Below are positions 18,003-26,821 of a stretch of DNA of 64,000 nucleotides, one piece after another. Positions within the stretch are counted from its first letter, which is position 1. Each line of letters begins with the position of its first letter. A program made the translations under genes and the position numbers. Below the pieces are notes generated by a model. The model had not been told where the DNA came from and searched no databases. It saw only the letters and a program-made list of their open reading frames with translations. Location of the stretch: assembly GCA_944385415.1 (NCBI GenBank), contig CALWXC010000001.1, positions 165,888 to 229,887 of the forward strand, given 5' to 3'. The stretch is from an uncultured Oscillospiraceae bacterium (GTDB lineage Bacteria; Bacillota; Clostridia; Oscillospirales; Oscillospiraceae).

Positions 18003-18034
18003 AAGCCGCTGTCCCAACGGACAGCGGCTTTTTT
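18003..18034 (+). terminator. GAPDH terminator
   Basis: AAGCCGCTGTCC, a 4-nt loop, GGACAGCGGCTT and then seven T residues. A classic strong intrinsic terminator 18 bp after the stop. Confidence 0.95.
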
Positions 18035-18091
18035 TCGTCCATATTGTTGTGGTCCGATGGCTTTGCCCTGTAAAGCAGAGACAAACACCTT

Positions 18092-18841
18092 TTACAAATT
18101 GGCAAGATATTCAGGGGTTAAAGTCAGGGTGCCGCGTCCGTTCTGTGCAATCCCGGCCCACTCCAGTACCGCGGCCAGAACAAAGACAGGGTCATAGACG
18201 GAATCGCCATGGGCTTTCTGGGAGTAGTGTTTGCCAATGTATCCAACCACGGTGGTTTCGTCACAATCCGGATCGCCCAGCTTGCAGTTCCGGCCGTTGC
18301 CCTTTCGGGCGCTGCCGCCGCGAATCAGCAAGAGCTCAACCACAGTATCGAATACGGAAAATTGATAGGGAGGATGAATGGGTAGTTTATCGCACCACAT
18401 GGAACTCCCATCTTCCAGAATGCGGATTTCACAGGGGAGCTTTCTGGCGGTATAGACGACAGCCCGTCCGCCGTTTTGCAGCAGCTTGGTTTTGATGATT
18501 TCCGAGGGCCGAATACTGGTGCAGTCTTCATATTCTATCGTGCGATCCACATGCAGGGCGGGCAGATTTGCTTCGGCATCCATCAGGCCCAGGGTAATCA
18601 ACAGGTCATCCAGCTGTTTTTTCGCTGCGGGATAGGAGAGAGAAAGTTCGGTCTGGACCGTGCTCAAATTTCCCCTGCACCGCAGAAAGGTCAGAAGAAA
18701 GGTGGATTGCTCTTCACTGAGTTTCTCAAATGGGCTGATAGAAAAGGAATTTCGCAGTTCCAAACCGCAAGCCGCGCAATGTAACGCGGAGATTTGCAGG
18801 TCCTGCCCACAGGCGGGACAGGTGGTTAATATCGTTTGCAT
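18092..18841 (-). CDS. DUF2089 family zinc-ribbon / winged-helix protein
   Basis: 249 aa. The N-terminus is a zinc ribbon (CPACG at 9-13 and CAACG about 16 residues later), followed by a helix-turn-helix-like region around residues 40-95 (FLRCRGNLSTVQTELSLSYPAAKKQLDDLL) that matches the DUF2089 family. The C-terminal 150 residues are unrecognised; they include a WCDKLPIHPPYQFSVF segment. The start is ATG 18841 with AGAGG 8 nt upstream; two earlier in-frame codons (GTG, ATG) overlap that RBS. I infer a transcriptional regulator. A long inverted repeat overlaps its promoter and may be its own operator. Confidence 0.75.
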   Translation of the reverse strand: MQTILTTCPACGQDLQISALHCAACGLELRNSFSISPFEKLSEEQSTFLLTFLRCRGNLSTVQTELSLSYPAAKKQLDDLLITLGLMDAEANLPALHVDRTIEYEDCTSIRPSEIIKTKLLQNGGRAVVYTARKLPCEIRILEDGSSMWCDKLPIHPPYQFSVFDTVVELLLIRGGSARKGNGRNCKLGDPDCDETTVVGYIGKHYSQKAHGDSVYDPVFVLAAVLEWAGIAQNGRGTLTLTPEYLANL

Positions 18842-18860
18842 GTCCATCACCTCTGATAGT

Positions 18861-18889
18861 ATCGTAACATAAATTATGATTCATTTCAA
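18861..18889 (-). promoter_or_regulatory. promoter of DUF2089 gene, with flanking inverted repeat
   Basis: TTGAAA (18884-18889), 17 bp, TACGAT (18861-18866) on the minus strand. The -35 lies inside an inverted repeat with 13-bp arms at 18884-18896 and 18912-18924 (TTTCAATAATAGA / TCTACTATTGAAA, one mismatch). This could be an operator. Confidence 0.6.
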
Positions 18890-18960
18890 TAATAGAGTTA
18901 ATAATTTTAATTCTACTATTGAAATAGTGTTGATTTTATTTGCTGATATAGGAATGAGAA

Positions 18961-19144
18961 AAGGCCACCGTCCGCCACCCCGTAATGGGGTGGGGACGGC
19001 GGCCTTACGGCTTTGCCGTGGGGATTGCGCCATCTGCGGATGGCGCTATAGACGACGGGGGTGTTTCGCTGGCTGCGGCCAGCGACCGGGGGCGCTGCCC
19101 CCTGGACCCCTGCGAGCTTTTGAAAAAGCTCGACCAAAACTTTT
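18961..19144 (-). repeat. 3'-hairpin element family, copy 4 (downstream of pyrI)
   Basis: From the pyrI end on the minus strand: AAAAGTTTTGGTCGAGC with its GAGCTTTTTCAAAAGCTC hairpin, GGGGGCAGCGCCCCC hairpin, CGCTGGCCGCAGCCAGCG hairpin, a degenerate GCGCCATC hairpin, then the GGCCGCCGTCC...GGACGGTGGCC stem followed by TTTTCT. It ends 9 bp from the pyrI stop and probably terminates the pyr operon. The remaining part of the 18842-19153 gap is AT-rich promoter DNA. Confidence 0.85.
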
Positions 19145-19153
19145 AATAGGCGA

Positions 19154-19579
19154 TTACCGCTTAAACTCCGTATCGCAATAGGCGCAGCGATAGGCACGCT
19201 TACCGTCGGCCTTATGGCCCAGCAGGAAAATGGCGTCCAGCTGGGGCTCTGTGGAGGTGATGCAGCGGGGATTCTTGCAGTGGATGACATTCACCAGCTT
19301 GGTGGGCAGCTCCAGGGGCTTCTTCTCCAGCAGCTTGCCGTCCTGAATGACGTTGACGGTGATGTCCGGATCGATGTAGCCCAGGACCGTCATATCCAGG
19401 TCGATGAGGGAGTCGATCTTGATGATATCCTTCTTGCCCATCTTGCTGCTCTTGACGTTCTTGATGATGGCCACGGAGCAGTTCAGCTCATTGAGTTTCA
19501 GATATTTATAGATTTCCATGCTGCGTCCGGCCTTGATGTGGTCCAGGACATAGCCGTTGCGAATGCTGTCGATGTTCAT
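19154..19579 (-). CDS. pyrI: aspartate carbamoyltransferase regulatory chain
   Basis: Regulatory subunit of ATCase, 141 aa, slightly shorter than E. coli PyrI. The N-terminal nucleotide-binding domain is followed by a zinc domain whose four cysteines lie in HCKNPRC and YRCAYC near residues 109-138, and which contacts PyrB. It allows allosteric control by nucleotides. It overlaps the pyrB stop by 4 bp and is the last gene of the pyr operon. Confidence 0.96.
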   Translation of the reverse strand: MNIDSIRNGYVLDHIKAGRSMEIYKYLKLNELNCSVAIIKNVKSSKMGKKDIIKIDSLIDLDMTVLGYIDPDITVNVIQDGKLLEKKPLELPTKLVNVIHCKNPRCITSTEPQLDAIFLLGHKADGKRAYRCAYCDTEFKR

Positions 19580-20493
19580 GCGTGCACCTCCAGAAGTTTC
19601 ATAATCAGAGCCATGCGGACGAATTTACCATTGGCGGCCTGACGGAAATAGCAGGCTCTGGGGTCCTTGTCCACATCCACGGTGATCTCATTGACGCGGG
19701 GCAGGGGATGGAGCACCCGCATTTCGGGCTTGGCGGCGGCCAGCTTCTCCGGGTCCAGAATGTAGGTGTCCCGCAGACGCAGGTAGTCGGCCTCGTTGAA
19801 GAACCGCTCCTTCTGGACGCGGGTCATGTAGAGGATATCCAGTTGGGGCATGGCGTCCTCCATGCTCTCCACTTCCACATAGTCCTTGCCCTGGGCGTCC
19901 AGAACGTTCTCCTTCAAATAGTCGGGAATCTTCAGCTCCGGGGGAGAGATAAAGATAAACTTGATGTTCTCGTACCGGCACAGGGCGGTGACCAGGGAGT
20001 GGACCGTGCGGCCGAACTTCAAGTCGCCGCAGAAACCAATGGTCAGATTGTCCAGATGACCGAACTCTCTGTGAATGGTCAGCAGGTCCGTCAGCGTCTG
20101 GGTGGGGTGGTTGTGGCCGCCGTCACCGGCGTTGATGACGGGGATGGAGGAAACCTGAGTGGCGGCATAGGGTGCGCCCTCCTTGGGGTGACGCATGGCG
20201 ATGATATCGGCGTAACAGCTGACCACCTGCACCGTGTCGCCTACGGTCTCGCCCTTGGAAGCGGAGCTGGTGGAGGCATCGGAGAAGCCCAGGGTCCGGC
20301 CACCCAAATCCAGCATGGCGGCCTCGAAGGACAGGCGGGTACGGGTGGAAGGCTCGAAGAACAGCGTGGCCAGCTTCTTGCCGTGGCAGACCTCGGCATA
20401 CTTGGCCGGGTTGGCGATGATGTCCTCGGCGGTGGTGATCAGCTCGTCGATCTCCTCCACACTCAGGTCGATGATGTCAATGAGATGTCTCAT
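19576..20493 (-). CDS. pyrB: aspartate carbamoyltransferase catalytic chain
   Basis: Condenses carbamoyl phosphate and aspartate in the second step of UMP synthesis. 305 aa. The carbamoyl-phosphate loop [15 protein letters not shown] (near 48-62) and the [13 protein letters not shown] and HPLPRVNE segments are intact. GTGAGGAAA precedes the ATG. 12 bp separate it from pyrE. With PyrI it should form the class B-type holoenzyme. Confidence 0.97.
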   Translation of the reverse strand: MRHLIDIIDLSVEEIDELITTAEDIIANPAKYAEVCHGKKLATLFFEPSTRTRLSFEAAMLDLGGRTLGFSDASTSSASKGETVGDTVQVVSCYADIIAMRHPKEGAPYAATQVSSIPVINAGDGGHNHPTQTLTDLLTIHREFGHLDNLTIGFCGDLKFGRTVHSLVTALCRYENIKFIFISPPELKIPDYLKENVLDAQGKDYVEVESMEDAMPQLDILYMTRVQKERFFNEADYLRLRDTYILDPEKLAAAKPEMRVLHPLPRVNEITVDVDKDPRACYFRQAANGKFVRMALIMKLLEVHA

Positions 20494-20505
20494 GGGTTGA
20501 TTTCC

Positions 20506-21144
20506 TCACTTTCTCCAGCTGTCGTCGGAAGGATTGTCGCGGAAGGCCTTGAGCCGTGCAATGTCCTCAGGCTTGATATAGCCCTCCTCGGCGGCCACTT
20601 CGCACACGGCGTCGAAGTTGGACAGGCTCACGTTCTTAGCGTTGGCGGCGGCCAGACGGTCCAGACCCTTCTGCATACCATAGGTAAAGATGCTGACAAT
20701 GCCCAGCACATCGGCTCCGGCTTCCCGCAGGGCTTCCACCACTTCGATGCAGCTGCCGCCGGTGGAGATCAGATCCTCCACAACGACCACCTTCTGGCCC
20801 TTTTCCAGCTTGCCCTCGATGCGGTTGCCGCGGCCGTGGTCCTTGTTGCCGGAACGGACGTAGCCCATGGGCAGATTCAGAATGTGGCCGCAGATGGCGG
20901 CGTGGGCGATACCGGCGGTGGAGGTGCCCATGAGCACTTCACAGTCGGGGTAGTGCTTGCGGATCAGCTCGCACAGGCCATTCTCGATCTCCGTGCGAAC
21001 GGCGGGGGCCGTCAGCGTCAGACGGTTGTCACAGTAGATGGGGCTCTTGATACCGCTGGCCCAGGTAAACGGGTCGTCGGGCCGCAGAAACACGGCATGG
21101 ATGGACAGCAGTGCTTTGGCAATCTTCTTTTCCATAGTTTCCAT
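20506..21144 (-). CDS. pyrE: orotate phosphoribosyltransferase
   Basis: Transfers phosphoribose from PRPP to orotate. 212 aa. The PRPP-binding motif [18 protein letters not shown] (near 118-135) and the flexible loop [15 protein letters not shown] are present. AAAGGAG lies 8 nt before the ATG. Fifth gene of pyrCKDFEBI. Confidence 0.97.
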   Translation of the reverse strand: METMEKKIAKALLSIHAVFLRPDDPFTWASGIKSPIYCDNRLTLTAPAVRTEIENGLCELIRKHYPDCEVLMGTSTAGIAHAAICGHILNLPMGYVRSGNKDHGRGNRIEGKLEKGQKVVVVEDLISTGGSCIEVVEALREAGADVLGIVSIFTYGMQKGLDRLAAANAKNVSLSNFDAVCEVAAEEGYIKPEDIARLKAFRDNPSDDSWRK

Positions 21145-21168
21145 ATGTGAATCTCCTTTGAGATGGAT

Positions 21169-21870
21169 TTACTGACCGAGGAATTCTTTGCAGCAGCGCT
21201 CGTAGGCGGCCACCGGATCGGCGGCCTGGGTGATGGGACGGCCCACCACGATAAAGTCGCTGCCGGACTGACCGGCCCGCTCGGGGGTCATGATGCGCTT
21301 TTGATCGCCCACATCGCCGTCGGCAAAACGGATGCCGGGGGTGACGGTGAGGAACTTCTCGCCGCAGGCGTCCTTGACCTTCCGGGCTTCCAGGGGGGAG
21401 CACACCACGCCGTCCAGACCGCTGTCGGCGGCGTTTTTGGCGTAGCGCATGACCGTTTCCTCCATGGGGGTGTCAATGAGCAGCTCGTTCTTGAGGGTTT
21501 CGGCGTCGGTGGAAGTCAGCTGGGTCACGGCGATCAGCAGGGAACGGGTGCCGTCGGCACGGGTCAAACCCTCCAGGGCGCCTTTCATCATGGCGGAGGC
21601 ACCGGCGGCGTGGACGTTGACCATGTCCACATCCAGGTGGCTCAGCACGCTCATGGCCCGCTTGACGGTGTTGGGAATGTCGTGGAGCTTCAGGTCCAGG
21701 AAAATTTTGTGGCCCCGGGTCTTGATCTCCCGGATGATGGCCGGACCCTCGGCGTAGAACAGCTCCATGCCGATCTTCACGAAAGGCTTGCGGCCCTGGA
21801 ACTGGTCCAGAAAGGCCAGCGTCTCGTCTTTGGTGGGGAAATCCAGTGCAATGATGACGTCCTTGTTCAT
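21169..21870 (-). CDS. pyrF: orotidine-5'-phosphate decarboxylase
   Basis: Last step of UMP synthesis. 233 aa. The catalytic Lys-Asp array [13 protein letters not shown] lies near residues 60-72, and the phosphate-binding VVGRPIT is near 205. It overlaps the pyrD stop by 4 bp. Confidence 0.97.
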   Translation of the reverse strand: MNKDVIIALDFPTKDETLAFLDQFQGRKPFVKIGMELFYAEGPAIIREIKTRGHKIFLDLKLHDIPNTVKRAMSVLSHLDVDMVNVHAAGASAMMKGALEGLTRADGTRSLLIAVTQLTSTDAETLKNELLIDTPMEETVMRYAKNAADSGLDGVVCSPLEARKVKDACGEKFLTVTPGIRFADGDVGDQKRIMTPERAGQSGSDFIVVGRPITQAADPVAAYERCCKEFLGQ

Positions 21871-22781
21871 CGGTGTGCGCCTCCTGTCAAGTCACTCAAT
21901 TTGGTTACGCCCAGGCTCTCACAGAGCGCGGGCAGGTCTTCAATGATTTTTTTGCAGGCGTAGGGATCCCGCAGGTTGGCCGCGCCCACCTGCACCGCTG
22001 TCGCTCCCGCCAGCATCAGCTCCACAGCGTCCCGGGCCGAGCTGACGCCGCCCATACCGATAATGGGAATGTTGACGGCATGATACACCTGATACACCAT
22101 GCGGACGGCGATGGGCAGCAGGGCCGGGCCCGACAGACCGCCGGTGCCGTTGGCCAGAATGGGTTTTCTCGTCTTCAAATCCAGCCGCATACCCAAGAGG
22201 GTGTTGATCAGGCTGACGCCGTCGGCGCCCTCGGCCTCGCAGGCCCGGGCAATTTCGGCAATGTCGGTGACATTGGGGGTCAGCTTCATATAGATGGGCT
22301 TTTTCGTCACAGCCCGGACGGCCTTCGTCACCTGGGCCGCGCCCTCGGCGGTATTGCCGAAGTTCTGGCCGCCGCAGTGGAGGTTCGGACAGGAGATATT
22401 GACCTCGATGATGCCCACTTGGTCACAGTCGGAAATCTTCCGAACGTTTTCGGCGTATTCGTCCAGAGAAAAACCGCCGATGTTGGCAACCAGGGGCTTG
22501 TGGAAAATCTTGGCCAGCTCCGGCAGCTCGTGGGCAATGACCGCGTCGATGCCGGGATTCTGGAGACCCACGGCGTTGAGCATACCCGCCGGTGCTTCCG
22601 CAATGCGGGGGGTGGGATTGCCGAAGCGGGGCTCGGCGGTGGTGCCCTTAAAAGAGATGCTGCCCAGAATGTCCAGGTCATAGAACTGGGCAAACTCCTG
22701 GCCGAATCCAAAGGTGCCGCTGGCGGGGATGATGGGGTTGTCCAGCTTAACGCCGGACAGCGTTACAGAAAGGTCTACCAT
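21867..22781 (-). CDS. pyrD: dihydroorotate dehydrogenase, class 1B catalytic subunit
   Basis: FMN enzyme oxidising dihydroorotate, 304 aa. The start at 22781 is set by AAGGAGGAG upstream; a frame open to 22967 is antisense-like and rejected. Conserved segments include [15 protein letters not shown] with the class 1B catalytic cysteine near 130, YMKLTPNV, and [15 protein letters not shown]. Class 1B enzymes need the PyrK partner encoded immediately before it, whose end overlaps this start by 7 bp. Confidence 0.97.
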   Translation of the reverse strand: MVDLSVTLSGVKLDNPIIPASGTFGFGQEFAQFYDLDILGSISFKGTTAEPRFGNPTPRIAEAPAGMLNAVGLQNPGIDAVIAHELPELAKIFHKPLVANIGGFSLDEYAENVRKISDCDQVGIIEVNISCPNLHCGGQNFGNTAEGAAQVTKAVRAVTKKPIYMKLTPNVTDIAEIARACEAEGADGVSLINTLLGMRLDLKTRKPILANGTGGLSGPALLPIAVRMVYQVYHAVNIPIIGMGGVSSARDAVELMLAGATAVQVGAANLRDPYACKKIIEDLPALCESLGVTKLSDLTGGAHR

Positions 22782-23512
22782 ACAATCTCCTCCTTGCAGA
22801 GCACCGGGCCGTCCTTGCAGATGCGCTTGGTGCCGTACTTGGTCTTGCAGGTGCAGCCGACGCAGGCGCCGAAGCCGCAGCCCATGCGCTCCTCGAAGCT
22901 GAACTGGCCGTCCACGATCTGGGCCATGGAATCCACGGCCTTGAGCATGGGGATGGGGCCGCAGCACAGAGCGTAGTCACAGTCAGTTTGTTCGATGACC
23001 GCCGTCACAAACCCTTTTGTTCCGTAGCTGCCGTCCACAGTGGACACCAGCACGGGGCAACCCAACGCCTTGAACTCGTCTTCATAGAAGAGCTCGCGGG
23101 TGCTGCCGAAGCCCAGGGCCACGGTGGGGGTTACGCCCTTGGCGAGAAAGGCTTTCGCCAGGGCATAGAGGGGCGGCACGCCCACGCCGCCGCCCACCAG
23201 GACGGGCTTGTGGTTTAGGGCCTTGTCCACATCGTAGCCGTTGCCCAGTCCCATGAGGACGTTGAACTCGGTGCCGATGGGAGAACCGCAGAGGGTTTGG
23301 GTGCCGCTGCCCATGGCGCGGCAGATGAGGACCAGCTTATTCTCTGCCCAATCACAGACGGAAATGGGGCGGCGCAGGAAATGGCCCTGGACTGTGATAT
23401 TGACGAACTGGCCGGGCCGGGTGATGGCCGACGTATCGCCGGAGAAGGTCAGCTCATAGACGTCATGGGTCAGCTGCCGTTTTCCTTGCAGGGTCAGAAT
23501 GGCTTCATTCAT
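22775..23512 (-). CDS. pyrK: dihydroorotate dehydrogenase B electron-transfer subunit
   Basis: FAD and 2Fe-2S protein passing electrons from PyrD to NAD. 245 aa from ATG 23512 (GGGAGG 6 nt upstream); six codons of earlier open frame have no RBS. FAD motif RRPISVCD near 47; NAD-binding GGGVGVPPLYALAKAF near 108; C-terminal cluster ligands in CGFGACVGCTCK and the later VLC. It overlaps pyrC and pyrD by a few bases on either side. Confidence 0.97.
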   Translation of the reverse strand: MNEAILTLQGKRQLTHDVYELTFSGDTSAITRPGQFVNITVQGHFLRRPISVCDWAENKLVLICRAMGSGTQTLCGSPIGTEFNVLMGLGNGYDVDKALNHKPVLVGGGVGVPPLYALAKAFLAKGVTPTVALGFGSTRELFYEDEFKALGCPVLVSTVDGSYGTKGFVTAVIEQTDCDYALCCGPIPMLKAVDSMAQIVDGQFSFEERMGCGFGACVGCTCKTKYGTKRICKDGPVLCKEEIVW

Positions 23513-24785
23513 GGGGTACCTCCCGTTCATAGACGATCTTGCCGCCGCAGAAGGTCAAATCCACAGTGGCTTCGGCGGGCATCCCGGCAAAGGGGGTGGC
23601 CCGGCCCTTGGTTACAAAGGTTTCCGGGTCTACGGGGGCGGCAGAGGTGTCCAGGGAGAGCACCGTCAGGTCGGCGGGCTGGCCCTCGGCAATGACGCCG
23701 CCGGGGAATCCGAAAATGGCTCTCGGGCGGGTGATCAACCGGTCCAGAACGGTGTCCAGCGACACCTTGCCGGGCTTCACCAAATAGGTGTAGACCATGG
23801 GGAACGCCGTTTCCAGGCCCACCACGCCCATGGCGCTGTCCCGGAGACCCTTGGCCTTTTCCTCGGCGCTATGGGGGGCGTGGTCCGTGGCGATGCAGTC
23901 GATGGTGCCGTCCAGCAAGCCCTCCACCAAGGCGTCCCGGTCGGCCCGGCTCCGCAGGGGCGGGTTCATCTTAAACCGGGCGTCCTCCTGTAGGTCCTCG
24001 TCGCAGAGAATCAGGTAATGGGGGCCGGTCTCACAGGTGACGGGCAGGCCTTTGGCCTTGGCCCGGCGAATCAGCTCCACCGATTCCCGGGTGGAGATGT
24101 GGCAGACATGATAGGGGCAGCCGGTTTCCTCCACCAGTTTCAGGTCCCGCTCAATCTGCCGCCATTCGCTTTCGGAGCAGATGCCGGGGTAACCGTGGTC
24201 CTTGGCCCATTGGCCGTCGTGGATGCAGCCGCCGCGGAGCAGCTCGTTGACCTCACAGTGGGCCACAATGTGTTTGCCCAGGCGTTTGGCCTCCACCATG
24301 GCGGCCTTCATCATCTCATCGGACTGAACGCCCCGGCCGTCGTCGGAGAAGCCCGCCACATGGGGGGCCATGTTGGAAAGGTCCGCCAGCGTCTGGCCCT
24401 GTTCGCCCTTGGTGATGGCGCCGTAGGGGTAGACGTGGACGACGGCATCCCGGTCAATAATATCCAGCTGTTCCTGTAAGGTCTCGGCGCTGTCGGGGAC
24501 CGGTTTGAGGTTGGGCATGGAGCAAACGGCGGTGTAACCGCCGGCGGCAGCGGCGGCGGTACCGCTGGCAATGGTCTCCTTATAAGAAAAGCCGGGCTCA
24601 CGAAGATGAACATGGACATCTACGAAACCCGGAACCAATAACCGCTCATGGAGTTCAATCACCGTATAGCCGGTGGCATCGACGGAGGGGGAAACGGAAA
24701 CAATACGCCCGTCAGCAATGGCAACGTCACGTTTTTCCAAAGTGCCATTGTTCCATACCATACCGCCGGTCAGCAGATACTGCAT
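23505..24785 (-). CDS. pyrC: dihydroorotase
   Basis: Zinc amidohydrolase closing carbamoyl-aspartate to dihydroorotate. 426 aa, class I length. Metal ligands: HVHLREPG near 58-65, a carboxylated-lysine region, later histidines in VAHCEV and CHISTRES, and the catalytic Asp in IATDHAPHS near 303. First gene of the operon, AGGAGG 7 nt upstream. No carAB or pyrR in the window. Confidence 0.97.
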   Translation of the reverse strand: MQYLLTGGMVWNNGTLEKRDVAIADGRIVSVSPSVDATGYTVIELHERLLVPGFVDVHVHLREPGFSYKETIASGTAAAAAGGYTAVCSMPNLKPVPDSAETLQEQLDIIDRDAVVHVYPYGAITKGEQGQTLADLSNMAPHVAGFSDDGRGVQSDEMMKAAMVEAKRLGKHIVAHCEVNELLRGGCIHDGQWAKDHGYPGICSESEWRQIERDLKLVEETGCPYHVCHISTRESVELIRRAKAKGLPVTCETGPHYLILCDEDLQEDARFKMNPPLRSRADRDALVEGLLDGTIDCIATDHAPHSAEEKAKGLRDSAMGVVGLETAFPMVYTYLVKPGKVSLDTVLDRLITRPRAIFGFPGGVIAEGQPADLTVLSLDTSAAPVDPETFVTKGRATPFAGMPAEATVDLTFCGGKIVYEREVPHE

Positions 24786-24817
24786 AGCATAACCTCCTGC
24801 TTCATTCTCAATTGTGT

Positions 24818-24846
24818 ATTGTATCGCATCCAGCGGCGAAAGTCAA
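24818..24846 (-). promoter_or_regulatory. pyr operon promoter
   Basis: TTGACT (24841-24846), 17 bp, TACAAT (24818-24823). The leader to pyrC is only about 25 nt, so there is no room for a PyrR-binding attenuator. Control must be at initiation, by start-site choice, or post-transcriptional. Confidence 0.8.
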
Positions 24847-25023
24847 CGATAATTCCCGTCATCGGGCGAAGATCATTGCAGGTGGTTACGATTGCGCTCC
24901 CATGCGCCAAATAATGGGACTTAGTACGGCGCGGCGGCACACGCCGGTGCCGCGCTGTCGAACAGAACAATATTTTTTTCGGAAAGCCTTTTATTTTAGG
25001 GAAAAAAGTGGTATTATATTGAA

Positions 25024-25228
25024 GCCAAACAAAGCTGAATAAAAAATAAAGGTCAACCGAGCCAAGGGAGTAGTATACTCTTTTATAGATGTTACCCAAA
25101 CTGGATTACGGTAAAAACGCAATTCCACTTGGGTAGCATAAGGTTCTCCTTTCTATTCAGGCTTTGTTTGGCGACAATCGGAGTTGCGTTTTTCAGTGTG
25201 TGCGACTTCGGTTGCACACACTTTTTAT
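25024..25228 (+). ncRNA. unclassified structured leader or small RNA ending in a terminator
   Basis: The outer stem is GCCAAACAAAGC-TGAATA (25024-25041) with TATTCA-G-GCTTTGTTTGGC (25154-25172), 18 pairs and one bulged G. The inner hairpin is ATGTTACCCAA (25089-25099) with TTGGGTAGCAT (25129-25139). Its 29-nt loop contains AAAAACGCAATTCC (25113-25126), complementary to GGAGTTGCGTTTTT (25180-25193), so a pseudoknot is possible. A perfect terminator follows at once, then the lipoprotein RBS. It matches no riboswitch class I can name. It could be a regulated leader, an sRNA, or a MITE-like remnant with terminal inverted repeats. Confidence 0.55.
25196..25228 (+). terminator. intrinsic terminator in the lipoprotein leader (possible attenuator)
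   Basis: GTGTGTGCGAC, TTCG tetraloop, GTTGCACACAC, then CTTTTTATATTTT. The stem ends about 10 bp before the GGAGG of the lipoprotein gene. It must therefore either end an upstream transcript or act as an attenuator. Confidence 0.85.
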
Positions 25229-25248
25229 ATTTTGGAGGAAAAGAGAAC

Positions 25249-26226
25249 ATGAAAAGAATTACCACACTGTTGATCACCTTTCTTTTGCTGTCTGTGCTTG
25301 CAGCTTGTGGAGAGGGGGCACCAACCAACAAAGGCGAAGATACCGCAACGAACGACAAAGAAACGGTAAGCACTTCACAGAGCGAACTTACACAAGATGA
25401 TGGGGAAGTCCAGACGGAAAATCCACCACAAAGCGACAGCAGCAAAGAGGACGCCCAACCTCAAAACGAAATTACATTTACCGAACTCGTTGCTGTTGAT
25501 AACGAAGAATGTTCAATCAAGATTACTGGGATAGAACCAGATTCTTTATGGGGTTATGCACTGAAAGCACAACTTGAAAACAAGTCCAGTGAGAAAACGT
25601 ATATGTTTTCTGTTGAAAATGCCGCTGTTAACGGTGTTCAATGTGACCCGTTCTTTGCATCAGAGGTTGCAGCCGGCAAAAAAGCAAATGAAGAGATTAG
25701 CTTTTCCAACGATGTTCTTGAGGAGAATGGAATTGACGAATATACCGACATTGAACTGACGTTCCGTGTTTATGATAGCAATGACTGGACTGCTGATGCC
25801 GTTGCAAGAGAAACAGTTCATATCTATCCATACGGCGAAGATAGGGCAGCAAAATTTGTCAGAGAATCTCAGCCGTCTGATAACGTCATTATTGACAATG
25901 ATTATGTGACAGTAGTTGTAACCGGTTATAAGGATGATGAAATTTGGGGCTATACTGCCAATCTGTTCTTAATAAACAAGACAGATAAAAACGTTATGTT
26001 TAGCGCAAGCGACGTATCCGTAAACGGATTTATGGCTGACCCGTTCTTTGCAACAAGTGTTTCAGCAGGCAAGTGCGCGTTTAGCTCCATGTCGTGGTCT
26101 GACAGTACATTGGAGGAAAATGGAATTAGCGAAGTTGAAACAATCGAGTTTACGTTCAGAGCATACGACGAAGATAACTGGTTGGGTGACGATTTTGCGA
26201 ACGAATTGATTACGTTAAATCCGTAA
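25249..26226 (+). CDS. lipoprotein with two tandem copies of an unrecognised beta-type domain
   Basis: 325 aa secreted lipoprotein of unknown function. ATG 25249 follows TTTGGAGG by about 10 nt. The signal peptide ends at LLSVLAAC (lipobox Cys20), followed by a Thr/Glu/Asp/Gln-rich linker to about residue 75. Two homologous domains of about 115 residues follow: each has a W-GY segment (SLWGYALKAQLENKS; EIWGYTANLFLINKT), a VNG...DPFFA segment, an LEENGI segment and a final VYDSNDW / AYDEDNW. The layout recalls DUF4352/DUF5067-type extracellular domains, without proof. The gene is much AT-richer than its neighbours and has its own leader and terminator, which suggests acquisition by transfer. 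Confidence 0.8.
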   Translation: MKRITTLLITFLLLSVLAACGEGAPTNKGEDTATNDKETVSTSQSELTQDDGEVQTENPPQSDSSKEDAQPQNEITFTELVAVDNEECSIKITGIEPDSLWGYALKAQLENKSSEKTYMFSVENAAVNGVQCDPFFASEVAAGKKANEEISFSNDVLEENGIDEYTDIELTFRVYDSNDWTADAVARETVHIYPYGEDRAAKFVRESQPSDNVIIDNDYVTVVVTGYKDDEIWGYTANLFLINKTDKNVMFSASDVSVNGFMADPFFATSVSAGKCAFSSMSWSDSTLEENGISEVETIEFTFRAYDEDNWLGDDFANELITLNP

Positions 26227-26240
26227 AACAGCCAGATAAA

Positions 26241-26271
26241 CAGGAGTCCATCCAAGACGGATGGACTCCTG
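26241..26271 (+). terminator. terminator of the lipoprotein gene
   Basis: CAGGAGTCCATCC, short loop, GGATGGACTCCTG followed by TTTCTT. A perfect 13-bp stem 14 bp past the stop. Confidence 0.9.
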
Positions 26272-26390
26272 TTTCTTAAAAAGCGACAATGTTCAGTACC
26301 GCCCTATAAACACGAACACACTACCGACAAAGGACGTAGGGCGGGACCTATGTGTACCGCCGCCGTGCTGCACCGCCGGCCACCATTGGC

Positions 26391-26460
26391 GTAGGGGCCG
26401 GCATCCTTGACGGCCCCGGATGGGGTGCGGTGCGGGCGCGTCAGGGATGCCGCGCCCTAC
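26391..26460. repeat. GTAGG...CCTAC palindrome, copy 3
   Basis: A clean 70-bp unit with GTAGGGGCCGGCATCC and GGATGCCGCGCCCTAC ends. Just before it (26309-26356) is an ACCGACAAAGGACGTAGGGC-type unit identical over about 46 bp with one at 40383-40428. The 26227-26821 gap otherwise holds only the lipoprotein terminator and the 3'-hairpin element. Confidence 0.85.
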
Positions 26461-26475
26461 GGTGGGGTGTACAAT

Positions 26476-26819
26476 AAGGCCGCCGTCCACCACCCGCGAT
26501 GGGGTGGGGACGGCGGCCTTCGGCTTTGCCGGGGATTGCGCCATCTGCGGATGGCGCTTTGGGACGATTGGGGTGTTTCGCCCGCTGCGGCGGGCGACCA
26601 GAGGCGCTGCCCCCTGGACCCCGCGATTTGGGCTGCCCGCCGCCCGTTGGCAAGAGTGGTCGGCGAGGAATTTTTCGTCAGAGCAAGGTGCGGGTTCGCA
26701 GCCATACTGGATGTATGGCAAGAAACCGCACCGCAGCTATGGCGGAAAAGGCCCGGCGAGCACCGCAGACACACGGGCGGTGGGTAGCCCTCACAAGAAA
26801 AATATCGAGTAAAACTTTT
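26476..26819 (-). repeat. 3'-hairpin element family, copy 5 (long variant, downstream of aminotransferase)
   Basis: Starting 3 bp after the aminotransferase stop on the minus strand: AAAAGTTTTACTCGA, then the long-variant insert of about 170 bp, GGGGGCAGCGCC hairpin, CGCCCGCCGCAGCGGGCG hairpin, GCGCCATCCGCAGATGGCGC hairpin, and the GGCCGCCGTCC stem. The insert contains an ORF-like stretch (MPYIQYGCEPAPCSD...) also found in copy 1. It is shared repeat DNA, not a gene. Confidence 0.85.
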
Positions 26820-26821
26820 AA

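Noticed and set aside
24847..25000. PyrR-type attenuator or purine/uracil riboswitch upstream of pyrC
   Set aside because: The promoter lies only about 25 nt from pyrC and no PyrR binding loop is present; the GCGCGGC hairpin at about 24926-24955 is upstream of the promoter.
25089..25139. Integron attC site or c-di-GMP riboswitch in the lipoprotein leader
   Set aside because: Core-site motifs of attC and the conserved GEMM nucleotides are not present.
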